DNA of 64,000 nucleotides. Source: Azophilus sp026709365 (lineage in GTDB: Bacteria > Pseudomonadota > Gammaproteobacteria > Pseudomonadales > Azotimanducaceae). The notes beneath the pieces are model-generated. The model made no database searches, had not been told where the DNA came from, and was given only the letters and a program-made list of their open reading frames with translations. Positions 26,929 through 37,100 of this stretch are shown in pieces (the first letter of the stretch is position 1; each line of letters starts with the position of its first letter). The stretch is taken from the NCBI GenBank assembly GCA_965200175.1, contig OZ241345.1, forward strand, positions 1,922,001 to 1,986,000, given 5' to 3'. Made by a program: the position numbers and the translations under genes.

Positions 26929-26974
26929 GTCTAAATCCTTGATTTAATTGCTTTTAGGGGTGGCCGAAAATCGT
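26900..26974 (-). promoter_or_regulatory. Two 18-bp direct repeats at the 5' end of the KilA-N/BstA-like gene
   Basis: GGGGTGGCCGAAAACCGT at 26900-26917 (inside the first codons) and GGGGTGGCCGAAAATCGT at 26957-26974 (upstream) differ at one base, with 57 bases between starts. Such a pair spanning the start could be an operator for autoregulation. BstA genes are known to carry a DNA element near their 5' end that controls activity, which makes this worth testing. Confidence 0.5.
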
Positions 26975-27068
26975 CCCCGCCGTTGCAGGGAGTCTCCTCC
27001 CCGCCAGCCATCCGGGCCTCGTTCGGACGGGGCCTTCCTGGAAGCATCGAGGACCGCCGCCGCCATCG

Positions 27069-27389
27069 CTAGGGGCTCTCCCCCAGGAACATCCAGAGCA
27101 GCCGCACGTCCTCGTGGACGATGCTGTGGTGCTCCTGGTTGGCCGGGATCGAGACGACTTCGCCTGGGCCCAGGCGCGCGGTGCGCCCGCCGGACGTGGT
27201 GGAGAGGGAACCCTCCAGGATCAGCGTGACCTCGCGCCGGGGATGGGACGTCACGCCGGAGTCGGGCATGCGCGTGCCGGCCTTCAGGAACCCCGTGCCG
27301 ACCTCCAGGGCCGACCCGCCCGCGGTGAACGCCCGCAGGGACTTCAGGCGCCTGTCGCCCTCGGGGTAGTCCAGCCGGAACGTGTCCAT
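27069..27389 (-). CDS. Small single-cupin protein
   Basis: 106 residues forming one cupin beta-barrel. First motif around SGVTSHPRREVTLILEGSLS, second around LGPGEVVSIPANQEHHSIVH. Metal-binding residues are partly present (H, E, H). It lies four bases downstream of the XRE-cupin regulator stop, so it is in the same transcript. Likely a sensor or sugar/amine-modifying accessory for the catabolic cluster; exact ligand unknown. Confidence 0.75.
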   Translation of the reverse strand: MDTFRLDYPEGDRRLKSLRAFTAGGSALEVGTGFLKAGTRMPDSGVTSHPRREVTLILEGSLSTTSGGRTARLGPGEVVSIPANQEHHSIVHEDVRLLWMFLGESP

Positions 27390-27393
27390 CCGC

Positions 27394-27987
27394 TCAGCCC
27401 TCCTTCCCGTCCGGCCCGAAGACGCTGGGCGTGCCCACGTACAGAACGACCGCGTCCCCGTCGCCGGGGTTGCTTGCCGTGTGGGGGGTGCGGGAGTTGA
27501 AGTGCGCGCAGTCGCCTGCCCGAAGCGTCTCCTTCAGGTCGCCGAGCTCGGTGTACAGCTCGCCCTCCAGGACGTAGAGGAAGTCCTCGCCCTCCCGCTG
27601 GTCCACGGGGAACACGTGCCCCGGCGGTATGGTCATCAGCACGACGTCCATCTGCTGCTGCCTCATGCCGGCGCTCAGCTGGACGTACCGAACCGGGGAG
27701 TCGATCTCGATGCGCTGGGGGTTGTCGCGGCGGCGGATCGGCGCCTCGCCCTTCGGGATCTCCATGAACGACGCCACGTTCACGTTCAGGGCCCGGGCGA
27801 GGTTCATCAGCGACACCATGGAGGGGCTGGCCTGGCCGCGCTCGACCTGCGAGATGAACGCCGCCGACAGGCCGGAGCTCTCCCCGAGCGCCTGCAGCGT
27901 CATGCCCAGTTCCTTCCGCCTGGCCCTGATCGTCTGGCCGGTCGCGAACTTGGTCGTCCGTCCGTCGCCCGTCTCCCTGTGCAGCAT
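27394..27987 (-). CDS. XRE-family regulator with C-terminal cupin domain
   Basis: 197 residues. HTH_3 domain at about 17-72 (IRARRKELGMTLQALGESSG, then LSAAFISQVERGQASPS). C-terminal cupin at about 105-190 (PPGHVFPVDQREGEDFLYVL, then GDCAHFNSRTPHTASNPGDG). This architecture is typical of PuuR/HipB-like regulators that respond to amino-acid or polyamine metabolites. It sits between the small cupin gene and the TonB receptor, all on the minus strand, and probably controls the divergent hydantoinase-PutA genes. Confidence 0.85.
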   Translation of the reverse strand: MLHRETGDGRTTKFATGQTIRARRKELGMTLQALGESSGLSAAFISQVERGQASPSMVSLMNLARALNVNVASFMEIPKGEAPIRRRDNPQRIEIDSPVRYVQLSAGMRQQQMDVVLMTIPPGHVFPVDQREGEDFLYVLEGELYTELGDLKETLRAGDCAHFNSRTPHTASNPGDGDAVVLYVGTPSVFGPDGKEG

Positions 27988-28011
27988 GGTTCCGGCAGCC
28001 CCTTCCCAGTC

Positions 28012-30209
28012 CTAGAAGTTGTAAGCGTACTCCACTCCGTAGGAGCGCGGCGGGGCCAGATGGACGAAGCCGTTCAGGACGTACTCGGCGAGGTACTTCT
28101 CGTTGCCGAGGTTCCGGGACCAGGCCGTCAGGGACCAGCGGCCCCCCTCGATGCCGGCCCTGGCGTCCACCAGGTCCACGGCGCTCCTTGCCGAGGAGTT
28201 CTCCGGGTCCCAGTACTGCTGGCCCCGCCGCTCGTAGTCCGCGCGCAGGAGCAGGCTGATGCCGTCGGCGAGCGGCGTCCGGTACTGGAAGCCCAGGTTC
28301 AGGGTGTCCTTGGCGACGTAGGGGGCCTTGTTGCCGGCCAAGGCGGGGTTGACGGCGTAGTCCCTGATCTCGCTGTCAGTGAAGCCGTAGGCGGCGTGCA
28401 GGTCCAGCCCTTCGGCGGGCGAGATGCTGACCTCGGCCTCACCGCCGAACAGGTCCACCTCGTCAATGCCGGCGAGGACCTGGGAACTGGTGGGGGCGAA
28501 GAACAGGAAGTACTGCTGGCCCTTGACCTCGGTTAGGAACAAGGCGAGGCTGACGTCGGCGAGGCCATCCATGAACCGGCCCTTGAAGCCGACCTCGAAG
28601 GCTTGCGTCTCCTCCTGCCCGACGACGTCGAGGACGCCGTCGATGCCTGCCGCAGCCGCCGCCCGGGCGGTGCCCGACTGGTTGAACTGCCCGCTGCGGA
28701 AGCCCTCGCTGTAGCCGGCGAAGACGCTGGCGTCATCGGAGATGCGGTAGCGCAGCGTGGCCTTCGGCTGGAGCTTGTCGAACGTCTCCCTCCGGCGCTC
28801 GTTGGGAGGCCCGCCAGTGTGGAAGGGGGAGGTGGTCTGGACGCGCTCGTCCTCGTCGTAGCGCAGGGCCAGGGAGGCCTCGAGCCGGTCGCTGAAATCG
28901 TAGTTGAGCTGGCCGAACAGAGCGAAGGCGGCGTTGTCGTTGTCGTCGGCCAGGAAGGAGAAGGTTCGGGGCTGGCCCAAGCGGGTGGGGCGGCGCTCGA
29001 TGCGGACGATGCCGACGCCGGTGTCGTCCACGACCGGGGTGGAGATGAATCGGTCGGTGCCGACGTAGTAGGCGCCGACGAGCCAGCGCAGCGCCCGATC
29101 ATCCGGGGAGGCCAGCCGGACCTCCTGGCTGAAGGCCTCGACGTCCCAGTACTGCTGGGCGATGCCGTCAAACGGCATGCCGGGGCCGAACGGGTACTGG
29201 GTGAGGCTCTCGCTGTACGGGGCCTGGTCGCTGCCGTACCACTCCTCGAGCCGGTTGAGGGACGTGATCGAGGTGGCCGTCCCCCAAGGCCTTTCGTAGT
29301 CGAGCTTCAGGGCGACCTCAAGAATGTCGCGCTCGTTGTCGCCTCGGTTGTTCTGCTCGTAGGTGAGGTCGGTCCGGTCGGCGTCCCCCGGCTCGGCGAA
29401 GGTGAAGGCGTCAAGGTCGTAGTCGAACGCCTGCCAGTTGTAGTTGAGGGCGCCGCCGCGGGTCTCCGAGGCGTACAGCCTGAAGTCGGCCGTGAGCGCG
29501 TCGGTGACCAGCCAGTCCAGCCGCAGCTGCCCGCTTTTGTCCTCGACGGGATCGACCTTGCCGCCGAGGAGCTCGTTGTCCCAGAACCCGTCACGGTCGA
29601 GCCAGGCTCCGCTGACGCGGAAGTACGCCGTCCCCTCCGCGATGGGTCCGGAGGCGGAGGCCTGCGCCTCCCGGCGCCCGCCGTTGCCGGCGCCGAACAT
29701 GACTCGCCCCCCAGCTGGTCACTGGCCCCCTTGGTGGTGATGTTGATGGCGCCGCCGACGGCGTTGCGGCCGTAGAGGGCGCCCTGCGGCCCCTTGAGGA
29801 CCTCGATCTGGCGCAGGTCCAGGAGCGCCTGGTTGAACTGGTTGGGGCTGGTCTGGAGCATGCCGTCCACCGAGACGGCGACGGGGGGCTCGTTGTTGCG
29901 GACCTGGGTGATGCCGCGGATGGTGAGGAAGGTGGTGCCGGCGTTCTGGACCTCGACGAGGGTGGCGTTGGGAACCAGGGAGACGTAGTCGCCCGGGCGC
30001 CGGATGCCCGCGTCCTCGATGTCCCGCTCGGAGAAGGCGTTCACCGTGACGGGCACGTCCATGAGGCTTTCGCTCCTCAGCCGGGCGGTGACCAGGACCT
30101 CCTCGATCGGCCCCGCCTCCCGGCCCGCGCCCTCCTGGGCCTGAGCCAGGCTGGGCGTGAGCGCTGACAGGGCGGCCGCAAGGGCCAGGGAACTGCATCG
30201 GTGGTTCAT
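28012..30209 (-). pseudogene. TonB-dependent outer-membrane receptor, one-base frameshift
   Basis: ATG 30209 follows GGAGGAA and opens with a signal peptide (MNHRCSSLALAAALSALTPS, then LAQAQ). A TonB-box/plug region follows (IEEVLVTARLRSES, then LRQIEVLKGPQGALYGRNAV and GGAINITTKG). After ASDQLGGE, near 29705, the frame breaks. The barrel continues in another frame from MFGAGNGGRREA to a C-terminal GVEYAYNF at 28012, with aromatic last residue as expected for a barrel. Adding one base restores a 732-residue protein of normal size. It may be a real inactivation or a sequencing error. It probably imports the substrate for the hydantoinase/PutA pathway. Confidence 0.85.
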
Positions 30210-30244
30210 GCTTGCTTCCTCCATCTCCGCATTGAGTTGTCATA

Positions 30245-30273
30245 AATTTAACCTATACAAAAATAGTTGTAAA
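30245..30273 (-). promoter_or_regulatory. Probable promoter for the TonB receptor gene
   Basis: Reading the minus strand: TTTACA (30273-30268), a 17-base spacer, then TAAATT (30250-30245), about 35 bases before the start. It lies in the AT-rich gap between the divergent receptor and hydantoinase genes, where regulator binding would be expected. Confidence 0.45.
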
Positions 30274-30411
30274 TAGCAAAAATTCACTCTACCATGCGCT
30301 TAAGAGTTCCGACCCGCAGGCCCTTACCCGAATGGGCGGTGGCCTTCCGTGCGGATTGACAGCGCTTCGCGCAGGAACTTCGGGCGAAATGGATGGAGGA
30401 GGGAAAGCGAC

Positions 30412-32433
30412 GTGACTTCCTACAGGGCATCGGCTGACATCGGGGGAACCTTCACGGACATCGTCGTGGAGCCATCGGACGGCCCCGCGTTCGTCGGCAA
30501 GGTCCCGACCCTGCCCGACGATCCCGCCAAGGGCGTCGTCGAGGGGCTCTCGCAGCTAGTGCCGAACCTCTCCAAGGTGTCCTTCTTCGTCCACGGGACC
30601 ACCGTCGGCCTCAACGCCTTCCTGGAGCGGGCCGGCGAGCGCGTCCTGCTCGTCGCCACCGCAGGACACCGCGACGGCTACGTGATCGCCCGGGGCAACC
30701 GCCGCTCCCTCTACGACCTGCGCTACCGCAAGCCCGAGCCGATCGTGCCCCGGCGCGACGTCCACGAGCTGCGCGGGCGCCTCGCGTGGGACGGCTCGGA
30801 GATCGAGCCCCTTTGCGAGGACGACCTCGCGCCCGTCGTCGCGAAGGCGAAGGTGGAGGGCATTCGCGCCGTGGCCGTCTGCCTGCTGCACGCCTACGCG
30901 AACCCGGACCACGAACTGCGGGCCGGGGAGGTTTTGCGGGCGGCGCTGCCGGACGCCTCGGTCACGCTCTCCCACCAGGTGGCGCGGGAGTGGCGGGAGT
31001 ACGAGCGGGCCTCCTCGGCAGCGATGAACGCCTACATCGCGCCGACGGTGGAGCGCTACCTGGCGAGCCTCGAGGAGCGGCTGCGCGACTGGGGGCTCGG
31101 CGCCGGCGTCCACGTCATGCAGTCCAGCGGCGGGGCGATCTCCGCAGCCGCCGCCCGGCGCAACCCGATCGCCACGCTGCTGTCCGGCCCGGTCGGCGGG
31201 TCGATGGCGGGGGCGGCGCTGGCGGACGCCCTGCGCCGGAGGAACCTGCTGTGCATCGACATGGGCGGCACCTCCTTCGACCTGAGCCTGGTGGTCGACG
31301 GGCGGGCGAGCATCACGCGGGAGTCGGAGCTTGACGGCATGCCCCTGCTGATGCCGTCGGTGGACATCCGCACGATCGGCACCGGGGGCGGCTCGATCGC
31401 CTGGCTCGACCACGGCGCGGTCCGCGTTGGGCCGCGGAGCGCCCGCGCCTTCCCCGGTCCGGCCTGCTACGGGAACGGCGGCACCGAGCCGACGGTGACC
31501 GATGCGAACCTCCTTCTCGGGCGCCTGGGCGAGCGCTCGCTGCTCGGCGGCGGCATGGCCTTGGACGTCCGGGCCGCCGAGAGGGCGATGGAGAGGCTGG
31601 CGCGGAAGGCGGGGCTTGCGCCGATGGCGCTCGCCGAGGGGATCCTGTCGATCTCCAACGCCGCGATGGCCGACGCCATGCGCACGATCTCCGTCAGCCA
31701 GGGCGTCGATCCCCGGGACTTCACGCTGGTCGCCTTCGGCGGGGCCGGCCCCATGGCCGCGGCGTTCCTCGCGGAGGAGCTGGACATCGGCGAGGTGCTG
31801 GTCCCCCGGTTCGCCGGCGCCCTGTCGGCGTGGGGCATGCTGCAGGCCGACCTGCGGCTGGACTTCTCGCGGGGGTTCTTCCGCCCCGTGGCGGAAACGG
31901 GCGGACCGGACCTTGAGGCCGTCTATGCCGAGCTTGAGCGGGAGGGCCGGGCCGCGATGTCGGAGGAGGGCGCCGGGGGCGGAAGCCTATCCTGCCTGCG
32001 CTCGGCCGACATGCGCTACGTGGGCCAGGAGTACGTGATCAACGTCCCCGCGGCGGAGGGCGCGTCCCCCGCGGGCCTGGCCGGCGACTTCCACGAGGCC
32101 CACCAGCGCCGCTACGGGCACTCCAACGAATCGGCGGAGGCCGAGTTCGTCAACCTGCGCGTCGCCGTCACCAGCGCGCTGCCGCGCGCGGGGCGGACGC
32201 GCCAGCCCCAAGCGGACGGTCCCGCCACCCCGCTGGGGGAGCGGCAGGCGGTCTTCGACGGGTCCGCCCGCCCCACGCCGGTGTTTGCCCGGGACGCGCT
32301 GGCGCCCTCGGCGCGGCTCGGGGGGCCGGCCATCATCGAGGGGCGGAGCGCCACCACGGTGTTGCCCCCAGGCTGGCGGGGGCGCGTCAACCCGGACGGC
32401 CACCTTCTGCTCACCAAGGGAGACGCGCCATGA
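30412..32433 (+). CDS. hyuA: Hydantoinase/oxoprolinase subunit A
   Basis: 673 residues from GTG 30412, preceded by GGAGGAGGG; the longer frame upstream has no such signal. SADIGGTFTDIVVE (about 5-18) is the N-terminal ATPase phosphate motif of the hydantoinase A/oxoprolinase family. A second actin-like motif is LLCIDMGGTSFDLSLVVDG (about 277-295), followed by IRTIGTGGGSIAW. The family cleaves cyclic amides (5-oxoproline, hydantoins) using ATP, as a complex with subunit B. The B gene overlaps by four bases. Confidence 0.9.
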   Translation: MTSYRASADIGGTFTDIVVEPSDGPAFVGKVPTLPDDPAKGVVEGLSQLVPNLSKVSFFVHGTTVGLNAFLERAGERVLLVATAGHRDGYVIARGNRRSLYDLRYRKPEPIVPRRDVHELRGRLAWDGSEIEPLCEDDLAPVVAKAKVEGIRAVAVCLLHAYANPDHELRAGEVLRAALPDASVTLSHQVAREWREYERASSAAMNAYIAPTVERYLASLEERLRDWGLGAGVHVMQSSGGAISAAAARRNPIATLLSGPVGGSMAGAALADALRRRNLLCIDMGGTSFDLSLVVDGRASITRESELDGMPLLMPSVDIRTIGTGGGSIAWLDHGAVRVGPRSARAFPGPACYGNGGTEPTVTDANLLLGRLGERSLLGGGMALDVRAAERAMERLARKAGLAPMALAEGILSISNAAMADAMRTISVSQGVDPRDFTLVAFGGAGPMAAAFLAEELDIGEVLVPRFAGALSAWGMLQADLRLDFSRGFFRPVAETGGPDLEAVYAELEREGRAAMSEEGAGGGSLSCLRSADMRYVGQEYVINVPAAEGASPAGLAGDFHEAHQRRYGHSNESAEAEFVNLRVAVTSALPRAGRTRQPQADGPATPLGERQAVFDGSARPTPVFARDALAPSARLGGPAIIEGRSATTVLPPGWRGRVNPDGHLLLTKGDAP

Positions 32434-34196
32434 GCGACACCGACCCCATCACCACCGAGATCGTCCGCAACGCCTTCATCGCCATCGCCAACGACATGAA
32501 CGCGGCGCTGATCCGCAGCGCGTTCTCGCCGATCATCTACGAGGGCAGGGACTGCTCGGTCGCCCTGCTCGACGCCCAGGGGCAGGTGCTCGGCCAGTCG
32601 ATGGGCCTGCCGCTCTTCCTGGGCAACCTGGAGATCTGCGTCCGCCTCATCGCCGAGCGCCACGGCTGGGACCACTTTGCCGAGGGCGACGTGTTCTACA
32701 TGAACGACTCCTACATGACGGGCACCCACCTCAACGACTCGACCATCATCACGCCGATCTTCCTGGACGGCGAGCGGGTCGGGTTCGCCGCCTCGCGCGC
32801 CCACTGGCTCGACGTCGGGGCCAAGGATCCCGGCTCGCCGGTGGACTCCACCGAGATCCACCAGGAGGGGATGCGCTGGGGGCCGACGCGGCTCTACCGT
32901 GAGGGCAGGCCCCGTGAGGACGTCATCGACGTGCTGCGCCGGAACAGCCGGTTCGGGGAGGCGCTGATCGGCGACCTGAACGCCCAAGTCGCCGCCGGCA
33001 GGACCGGCGAGCGGCGCCTGAAGGCGCTCTTCCGGCGGTTCGGCAGGGATGCCATCCTCGCCGCCCGGGACGAGATATTCCGGCAGACGGAGGCGCGTGA
33101 GCGCGAGGCGGTCTCGCGCATCGCCGACGGACGCTACGAGGCGGAGGGCTGCCTTGACGGCGACGGGCTGAGCGACCGGGCGGTGCCGGTCAAGGTGGCG
33201 GTGACCGTTGCGGGCGACGCCGTGACGATTGACTTGGCGGGGTCCGGGGCGACGGCCCGCGGCCCCGTGAACTGCGGGCTGACGCAGACCGTGGCGGCCG
33301 GCCGCGTCGCCCTCAAGCTGCTGGTGCGCCCCGACGACCCGGCCAACGGCGGCAGCTTCAGGACGCTGGCCGTCAAGGCGCCGGAGGACACGCTGTTCAA
33401 CGCCCGGGAGCCCGCGCCCTGCGCCTGGTACTTCTCCTCGCTGGGGCTGCTGATCGACCTCGTGGTGAAGGCGCTGGCGCCGGAGCTGCCCGACCGGGCG
33501 GCGGGCGCGCACTACGGCGACTCGATGGTGGTCACCATCAGCGGGGCGGACCCGCGCCGGGACGGCGCGCGCTACCTGATGGTGGAGCCGACGACCGGCG
33601 GCTGGGGCGGATTCGAGGGCGGCGACGGCGCCGACGCCCTGATCAACAACGTCAACGGCAACTTCAAGGACCTGCCGGTGGAGGTGTTCGAGAGCAAGTA
33701 CCCGGTGCTCATCGAGGCCTACGGGATACGTCCCGACTCGGGCGGGGCGGGCCGGCAGCGCGGCGGCAACGGGACCTTCCGGCAGTACCGCCTGCGGGCC
33801 GACGCGGCGCTCAGCCTGTGGTTCGAGCGGTCGAAGACCGTGGCGTGGGGCCTGTTCGGCGGCAGGCCGGGCGCGGCGCCGGAGGTCACGGTGGAGACGC
33901 CGGACGGCGAGCGCAGCTGCCACCTGAAGGTCAACTCGATGCCGCTTCCCGCAGGCGCCCGCATAACGACCCGCACCGGCGGCGGGGGCGGGTTCGGGGA
34001 GCCGTCGGAGCGCAGCCCGGAGGCCGTTCGGGAGGACGTGCTGGACGGGTTCGTCAGCCCCGCCCGCGCCAAGGCAGACTATGGCGTTGACTTCGATCCG
34101 ACGTCAAAGGCCGTGGGGGAGCCGCAAACGGAAACGGGGCTTCAGCCTGTCGGCAACGGCGCTCCAACCCAACCGCCCGCACGAAGGGGTCCGTAG
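32430..34196 (+). CDS. hyuB: Hydantoinase/oxoprolinase subunit B
   Basis: 588 residues. The start ATGA overlaps the subunit A stop. The N-terminus DPITTEIVRNAFIAIANDMN and the motif EGDVFYMNDSYMTGTHLND (about 85-103) are hallmarks of hydantoinase B. The C-terminus ends with GGGGFGEPSERSPEAV, the usual family tail. It works with subunit A. The stop overlaps the GTG start of putA, so the three genes form one translationally coupled operon. Confidence 0.9.
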   Translation: MSDTDPITTEIVRNAFIAIANDMNAALIRSAFSPIIYEGRDCSVALLDAQGQVLGQSMGLPLFLGNLEICVRLIAERHGWDHFAEGDVFYMNDSYMTGTHLNDSTIITPIFLDGERVGFAASRAHWLDVGAKDPGSPVDSTEIHQEGMRWGPTRLYREGRPREDVIDVLRRNSRFGEALIGDLNAQVAAGRTGERRLKALFRRFGRDAILAARDEIFRQTEAREREAVSRIADGRYEAEGCLDGDGLSDRAVPVKVAVTVAGDAVTIDLAGSGATARGPVNCGLTQTVAAGRVALKLLVRPDDPANGGSFRTLAVKAPEDTLFNAREPAPCAWYFSSLGLLIDLVVKALAPELPDRAAGAHYGDSMVVTISGADPRRDGARYLMVEPTTGGWGGFEGGDGADALINNVNGNFKDLPVEVFESKYPVLIEAYGIRPDSGGAGRQRGGNGTFRQYRLRADAALSLWFERSKTVAWGLFGGRPGAAPEVTVETPDGERSCHLKVNSMPLPAGARITTRTGGGGGFGEPSERSPEAVREDVLDGFVSPARAKADYGVDFDPTSKAVGEPQTETGLQPVGNGAPTQPPARRGP

Positions 34197-37100
34197 TGCC
34201 CAACTCAAACAGCGCGCCCGCACGGCGGGCCAGTGACCTAAGCGGGCTCCGGGATTCAATCCGGGACGCCGCCCACATCGACGAGCCGACGGCCGTCTCG
34301 GCCCTGACGGAGGCCGCCGCCGGACACCTGAGCGACGCCCGGCGGCGCCGCGTCGTCAAGCGCGCCAGGGAACTGGTGCGGCGGTGCCGGGAGGCGGGCG
34401 ACGCCGCCGGAACGCTCGACGCCTTCCTCCAGGAGTTCAGCCTTTCCAACAAGGAGGGCGTGGCGCTCATGTGCCTGGCGGAGGCGCTGCTGCGCGTCCC
34501 GGACAGCGTGACGGTTGACAAGCTGATCGCGGAGAAGGTGCGCCTCGGGGACTGGGAGGCCCACCTCGGCCAGTCCGGTTCGGCCTTCGTCAACGCCTCC
34601 GTGTGGGGGCTCATGTTGACCGGCCGCGCGCTTGGGGTGGATGCCGAGGCCGTCTCCGACCAAGGGGCCTTCCTCCGGCGCCTGACCGCCCGGTTGGGCG
34701 AGCCGGTGGTCCGAAGCGCCGTGCTCCAGGCGATGCGGATCCTGGGCCGGCAGTACGTGTTCGGGCGCACCGTTGCGGAGGCCCTGCGCCGGGCCGGAAG
34801 GGCCAAGCCGGCGATGCGGCGCCACTCGTTCGACCTGCTCGGCGAGGGGGCGCGGACCGGCGCGGACGCCGAGCGGCACTTCTCCGCCTATTCCGAGGCG
34901 ATCGGCGAGCTGGGCGGCGGAGGAAATCGGGATTGCCCCGCTGAGGCGGTCAACGGCATCTCCGTCAAGCTCTCCGCCCTGCACCCCCGATTCGAGGCCG
35001 CCCAGCGGGAGCGGCTGGACGCGGAGCTGGCCCCCAGGCTCAAGTCCCTGGCGCTTCGGGCCAAGGAGCGCGGCCTGGGCCTCACCATCGACGCCGAGGA
35101 GGCGTTCCGGCTGGAGCCGACCCTGGACCTGTTCGAGGGGCTGGCCCGCGACCCGGACCTGGCCGGCTGGAACGGCTTAGGCTTCGTGCTGCAGGCCTAC
35201 CAGAAGCGCGCCCCGGCAGTCGCCGAGTGGCTCATCGCATTGGCGCGGGAGACGGGGCAGCGCCTGCTGGTGAGGCTCGTCAAGGGCGCCTACTGGGACG
35301 CGGAGGTCAAGCGCGCCCAGGAGCTCGGACTGCCGGACTACCCCGTGTTCACCCGCAAGGCCAACACCGACCTCAGCTACGGCGTCTGCGCGGCGAGCCT
35401 CCTGTCGGCCCCCGACGCGGCCTTCCCGCAGTTCGCCGGCCACAACGCCCACACGATGTGCCTCGTGGACGAGCTGGCCCGCGCGGCCGGCGGCGCCGCG
35501 TTCGAGCTCCAGAGGCTCCACGGCATGGGCGAGGCGCTGCACTCGCGGTTTGATTCGACCGCCCAGCTTCGGACCTACGCGCCCGTGGGGTCGCACCGGG
35601 ACCTGCTGCCCTACCTCGTGCGCCGGCTGCTCGAGAACGGCGCCAACAGCTCCTTCGTCAACCGGTTCATGGACCGGGAGGCGGACGTTGATGAGCTGGT
35701 GGGCGATCCGCTGGATGCGGTGCGCTCGCAGAAGGACCCCCGACATCCGGACATACCGCGCCCGCGCGACCTCTACCTCGGGCGGGAGGGTGACGGAAGC
35801 CGCCTGAACTCGGCGGGCATCGACCTGGACGACCCCCGCAGCCTGACCGAACTGGCCGATGCGGCGTCCAGGGTTCCCGACCGTCCCCGCCGGGCCGGGC
35901 CCATCGTCAACGGCGAATTGCTGGGCAGGGACGCCGCGCCCGTCCGCTGCCCCGCCGACCGGGACGTTCAGGTGGGGAGCGTGGTCGAGGCCTCCCCGGA
36001 GGACGTGGACTCGGCCCTGGAGTCAGCCTCGGCGGCGCAGCCCCGCTGGAACGCGCTCGGCGGGGAACGCCGGGCGGACGTCCTCGAGAGGGCCGCCGAC
36101 CTGCTGGAGGCCCACTGCGCCGAGCTGATCGGCCTGATCGCGTTCGAGGCCGGGCGGACCTTGGACGACGGGCTGGCCGAGGTGCGCGAGGCCGTGGACT
36201 TCTGCCGCTACTACGCCATGCAGGCCCGCCGCCGGTTCGCCCGCCCCATGCCCCTGCCCGGGCCGACCGGCGAGCGGAACGAGCTCAGCCTCGAGGGGCG
36301 CGGCGCGTTCGCCTGCATCAGCCCCTGGAACTTCCCGCTGGCGATCTTCACGGGGCAGGTCGCCGCGGCCCTGGCCGCCGGCAACTCCGTGGTCGCCAAG
36401 CCCGCCGAGCAGACCCCGCTGGTCGCCGCCGAGGCCGTGCGGCTCCTGCACGAGGCCGGCGCGCCGCCGGACGTCCTGCACCTGCTCCCCGGCGACGGCG
36501 AGTCGGTGGGCGGCCGGATCGTCCGCGACCCCCGCACGGCCGGCGTGGCCTTCACGGGATCCATCGAGGCGGCCTGGCGCATCAACCGGGACCTCGCGCG
36601 GCGCGACGGCCCCATCGCCCCCCTCATCGCCGAGACCGGCGGGCAGAACGCCCTGCTGGTGGACTCCACCGCGCTGCCCGAGCAGGTCGTGGACGACGTG
36701 GTCGCCTCCGCGTTCAGGAGCGCGGGGCAGCGCTGCTCGGCCCTGCGGGTCCTCTACCTGCAGGACGAGATCGCGGACGCCGTCCTCGACATGCTCTCCG
36801 GCGCCATGCGGGAGCTGAGGATAGGCGCGCCCTGGGACCCGGCCACGGACGTGGGCCCGGTCATCGACGGGGAGGCGCTGGAGCGGCTGGAGCGCCACCG
36901 GTCGGCCATGCTCCGGGCGGCGCGGCTGGTGGCGGCGTGCGATCTGCCCGCCGAGTGCGCGCGCGGCTCCTTCCTCGCGCCCTGCGCGTTCGAGATCGGG
37001 TCCATGCGCGAGCTGGAGCGGGAGGTGTTCGGCCCGGTGCTGCACGTGGCTCGCTACCCGGCCAACGGCTTGGCGGAAGTGCTGGACGAGATCAACGCAA

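Noticed and set aside
27382..28536. Long plus-strand frame over the XRE regulator and receptor
   Set aside because: It is the complement of two well-supported genes and has no recognisable domain.
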